A stretch of 64,000 bases of DNA. Origin: Amycolatopsis sp. FDAARGOS 1241 (GTDB lineage: Bacteria > Actinomycetota > Actinomycetes > Mycobacteriales > Pseudonocardiaceae). This document shows, one piece after another, positions 61,596-64,000 of the stretch. The translations under genes were made by a program, and so were the position numbers. Where the stretch lies: the NCBI RefSeq assembly GCF_016889705.1, contig NZ_CP069526.1:2666001-2730000 (forward strand). Direction: 5' to 3'. The stretch's first letter is position 1, and each line of letters opens with the position of its first letter. Under the pieces are notes generated by a model. It had not been told where the DNA came from and searched no databases. It saw nothing but the letters and a program-made list of their open reading frames with translations.

Positions 61596-64000
61596 TCAGG
61601 AACGCCGCCGCAGCACGGACTTCGGGAAGAGCCGGCCCCGCAGTGAGATCGGGGCCGTGGCGCGCAGGCTTCGGCGCAGCTGGTCGAATGCGGGCGCGAG
61701 GTCGGGGTCCGGGGCCGGGATTCCGCTGTACCACGTCTTCTCGACGGCCCCGATGACCGTGCGGAGGCTTTCGCGGCCGGGGTCGTCGAGGTGGTGGCGT
61801 TCGGCGATCTTCTGGCCCGCCACGCGGATCGTGTCGCTGTCGGAGAGGGGCAGGCCGCGGTCGGCGCACTCGGCGCGCAGTTCGCGCCACGCGGCGTCGG
61901 CGGAGCCGGGCGCGCGGGTGACGATCGCCTGGAGGTGGCGGCGGCGCGTGAAGTCGCGCAGGGCGGCCGGGCCGCCGACGCCGACGAGCGCGACCACCAC
62001 CAGCAGCGCGAACCACCACGCCACCAGACCGGCCAGGAAGCCCAGCGCGGCCACGAACAGCACACCCGCGGCGAGGGGCAGCCAAAGAGCGGCCCGACTG
62101 GTGCGGACCACCGCCGGGGCCGGGGTGCGCACCAGCACGTCGCCGTCCGGGACGGCGCCCGGCGGGACGCCCGGGACCACCCCGTCCGGCGGGGAAGGAC
62201 GGCGCCGCAACAGATACGCCGCCGCGATCGCCGCGGCGCCGAGGACCGCGAGCACCGCCGCGAGGATCACGAGCCAGCCGTCCTGCGGCTGCGCGGCGGC
62301 CGGCGTCGTCGGCGTGGCCTCGTTCTGGCCCTTGTCCAGCGGCGAGTCCGTGGTCGGCGCGGCGGAGTGCGGCGCGGTCGGCAGGTCGTCGGTCGCGTCG
62401 GGCTGGTGGGAACCCTGGCTGTTCTGCTGCAGGTACGACGGGACGATGCCGCGGCCGTCGGCGAGCGGCGTCGGGTCGAAGGTCACCCAGCCCCGGTCGC
62501 CGAAGTACGCCTCGACCCACGCGTGCGCGTCCTGCGAGGAGATCGACTGGTAGTCGCCCTTCGAAACACCGGGCGTGAAGCCGATCGCGACCCGCGAGGG
62601 GATGTTCGCGACCCGCAGCATCACGGCCATCGCCGATGCGTACTGCTCGCAGTAGCCCCGCTTGCCGTTGAGGATGAAGTCGGCCAGCGCGTCGGGGTCC
62701 CGCGCGTCGGCGGTCTTCGTGTCGTACACGAAACCGTTCTGCGCACTGAAGAACTGCCACAACGCGGTCGCCCGGTCGAAGTTGTCGGTCTTGCCCGTGA
62801 TGATCTGGTTCGTCTTCGCGACCACCCGCGGGTCCACGCGGCCGATCTGCCGGTAGAAGGCCGGCACCTCGTCGGACTTGGGGTCCGTGGCCCGCAGCTC
62901 GACGGCCGTGGGTTCCTTCAGAGAGGCCACTTCCGTGTAAACCGGCGCGGGTTCGCTCTTCGTCGTGAACACCGACCCGCTCACGCGGTCGTAGAGCCAC
63001 TGCGGCGACAACCCGCGCAACGCGCGGGGCGCGCCGTAGACCGGCAACCAGTTGTCGACCCACCGGGTGGGCTGGATCTGGATCTGCCGCGACACGCCGG
63101 TGCCGTCGTCGCCGGGCGCGGCGGGCAGCGTGCTGTTGGCGAGCACCCCCGTCTGCGCCTGGCCGCCGCCGCGCAGGCCCCAGCCCTGGTTCGGCGTGTA
63201 GGTGTCCAAGGTGAACGCGCGCAGGTACCGACGGTCGTTGCCGAGCCCGCGGACCTGGAACAGCTCGGTGTTCTGGCCTTGGTCGAGCAGGCCGCGCAGC
63301 TGCGTGAACGGCGCGACGCCGAACCCGCCGGTGCCGTCGCCGCCCGAGCCCGGGCCCGAGCCGAACGGGATCTTCCCAACGGTGCCCACCCACGTGATCC
63401 CGCCGCCGAGCAGCCCGAGCACGAGCGCGGCGCAGACCACCGCGACGGGCGCCTGCACCGTACGCGCCCAGCCGCCCGAACCGGGTGCTTCGCGGTTGCG
63501 CCAGCGCCGGTGCCGGTGGTTTCCGTCGAGCGCGAGCAGGCACGCGAACGCCGCCGCGCCGAGCAGGAACGTCCACCACGGCAGCATTTCGTCCGACAGC
63601 GCCGCCGGCACCGCGTACACGCACAGCAGCACCAGACCGGTGGCGGCAGGCGCCGCGGCCGCGACGGCCAGCGTGTCCACGAGGACCGCGACCAGCCCGA
63701 TCGCGATGGTCACCAGGCACAGGATCGGCTGCGTGCCCTCGACCGGCGGCAGGCCCGTGCGGATCTGCTCGGCCGACGCCGCGAGCGTCGCCTGCAGTTC
63801 CCCGAAGGCCATCGGCCCCGGGATGATCTTGAGGATGCCCTGCGTGGTGAACGCGCCCGTCACCAGGAACAGCAGCACCACCAGCTGGCTGAGCCCGACC
63901 ACGACGGTCGGCGCCCGCAGCGAGCGCAGCGCCAGCCCGGTCGAGGCGATCAGGACGACCGCCACGAACAGGTAACCGAACCACGCCCACCCGTCGACCA
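61596..64000 (-). CDS. Transglutaminase-like membrane protein (DUF3488/TgpA type), 5' end outside window
   Basis: At least 801 residues; the frame is open to the right edge (WAWFGYLFVAVVLIAS before the ATG-like GTG at 63965). N-terminal membrane bundle (DUF3488), then an extracellular transglutaminase-like domain with catalytic triad Cys in KRGYCEQYASAM, His in DAHAWVEAYFG and Asp in VTFDPTPLAD; then a Pro/Thr linker, two more membrane helices and a cytoplasmic DUF4129-like tail. Such proteins usually follow MoxR and DUF58 genes, which would lie to the right. Role in wall or protein crosslinking is inferred from family. Confidence 0.9.
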   Translation of the reverse strand, partial: VDGWAWFGYLFVAVVLIASTGLALRSLRAPTVVVGLSQLVVLLFLVTGAFTTQGILKIIPGPMAFGELQATLAASAEQIRTGLPPVEGTQPILCLVTIAIGLVAVLVDTLAVAAAAPAATGLVLLCVYAVPAALSDEMLPWWTFLLGAAAFACLLALDGNHRHRRWRNREAPGSGGWARTVQAPVAVVCAALVLGLLGGGITWVGTVGKIPFGSGPGSGGDGTGGFGVAPFTQLRGLLDQGQNTELFQVRGLGNDRRYLRAFTLDTYTPNQGWGLRGGGQAQTGVLANSTLPAAPGDDGTGVSRQIQIQPTRWVDNWLPVYGAPRALRGLSPQWLYDRVSGSVFTTKSEPAPVYTEVASLKEPTAVELRATDPKSDEVPAFYRQIGRVDPRVVAKTNQIITGKTDNFDRATALWQFFSAQNGFVYDTKTADARDPDALADFILNGKRGYCEQYASAMAVMLRVANIPSRVAIGFTPGVSKGDYQSISSQDAHAWVEAYFGDRGWVTFDPTPLADGRGIVPSYLQQNSQGSHQPDATDDLPTAPHSAAPTTDSPLDKGQNEATPTTPAAAQPQDGWLVILAAVLAVLGAAAIAAAYLLRRRPSPPDGVVPGVPPGAVPDGDVLVRTPAPAVVRTSRAALWLPLAAGVLFVAALGFLAGLVAWWFALLVVVALVGVGGPAALRDFTRRRHLQAIVTRAPGSADAAWRELRAECADRGLPLSDSDTIRVAGQKIAERHHLDDPGRESLRTVIGAVEKTWYSGIPAPDPDLAPAFDQLRRSLRATAPISLRGRLFPKSVLRRRS

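Overview
The window is a very GC-rich actinobacterial chromosome segment. Gene content, many GTG starts, stop/start overlaps (GTGA, ATGA) and lineage genes (clgR-pspA-pspM, ThyX, FtsK next to RNase J and DapA, PNPase with a K/A/D-rich tail) point to the Pseudonocardiaceae, most likely Amycolatopsis or a close relative. That assignment is inferred from gene content and order, not from a marker search. The order infB-rbfA ... truB-ribF ... rpsO-pnp-pepR-dapB ... thyX ... dapA-rnj-ftsK ... pgsA-clgR-pspA-pspM follows the order I recall for Mycobacterium tuberculosis Rv2839c to Rv2743c, so most of the window is conserved core with small accessory islands.

Layout. 1-4310: end of ylxR, infB, a DUF503 gene and rbfA. 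4311-6000: a decayed island with a frameshifted MarR regulator and a frameshifted amidohydrolase/decarboxylase. 6038-12112: a methyltransferase, NrnA-type DHH phosphoesterase, MATE and MFS exporters and a PhzF-like enzyme. 12159-20795: truB, ribF, an XRE regulator, thpR, rpsO, pnp, an M16 protease, dapB and a membrane protein. 20892-27454: small membrane and acetyltransferase genes, a YcaQ-type glycosylase, a DUF4097 gene behind a ribbon-helix-helix regulator, thyX and an ACT-domain protein. 27573-32112: mntH, then a Ser/Thr kinase gene split by an IS110-family element. 32216-43349: dapA, RNase J, a VWA lipoprotein-like protein, EamA exporter, WrbA, an acyltransferase, FtsK, a small secreted protein and ArgA. 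43518-51900: an OafA-type acyltransferase, a degenerate stretch, rimO-pgsA-cinA, and the envelope-stress cluster clgR-pspA-pspM. 52254-64000: allophanate hydrolase, pyrD, acetyltransferase, a Nei-type glycosylase, a ParA-like ATPase, a methyltransferase, DinB, DUF3040, a duplicated non-coding block and a partial transglutaminase-like membrane protein.

How parts work together. infB, rbfA, truB, rpsO, pnp, rimO and RNase J serve translation and RNA turnover. dapB, dapA and FtsK serve cell-wall lysine/DAP supply and division. clgR-pspA-pspM is a membrane-stress module with two SigE-like promoters and a possible ClgR box visible in the sequence. The most striking non-core element is the IS110-family insertion at 29197-30896. 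Precise excision between two GA dinucleotides restores the kinase reading frame. Its 299-base leader carries two 7-base segments complementary to the predicted circular donor junction, as expected for a bridge RNA. Other points of interest are three TGACGTCA palindromes at one-turn spacing over the start of the ribbon-helix-helix gene, an isolated 12-codon ORF behind a near-perfect Shine-Dalgarno, and a 150-base duplicated block near 61 kb. No tRNA, rRNA or CRISPR array was seen.
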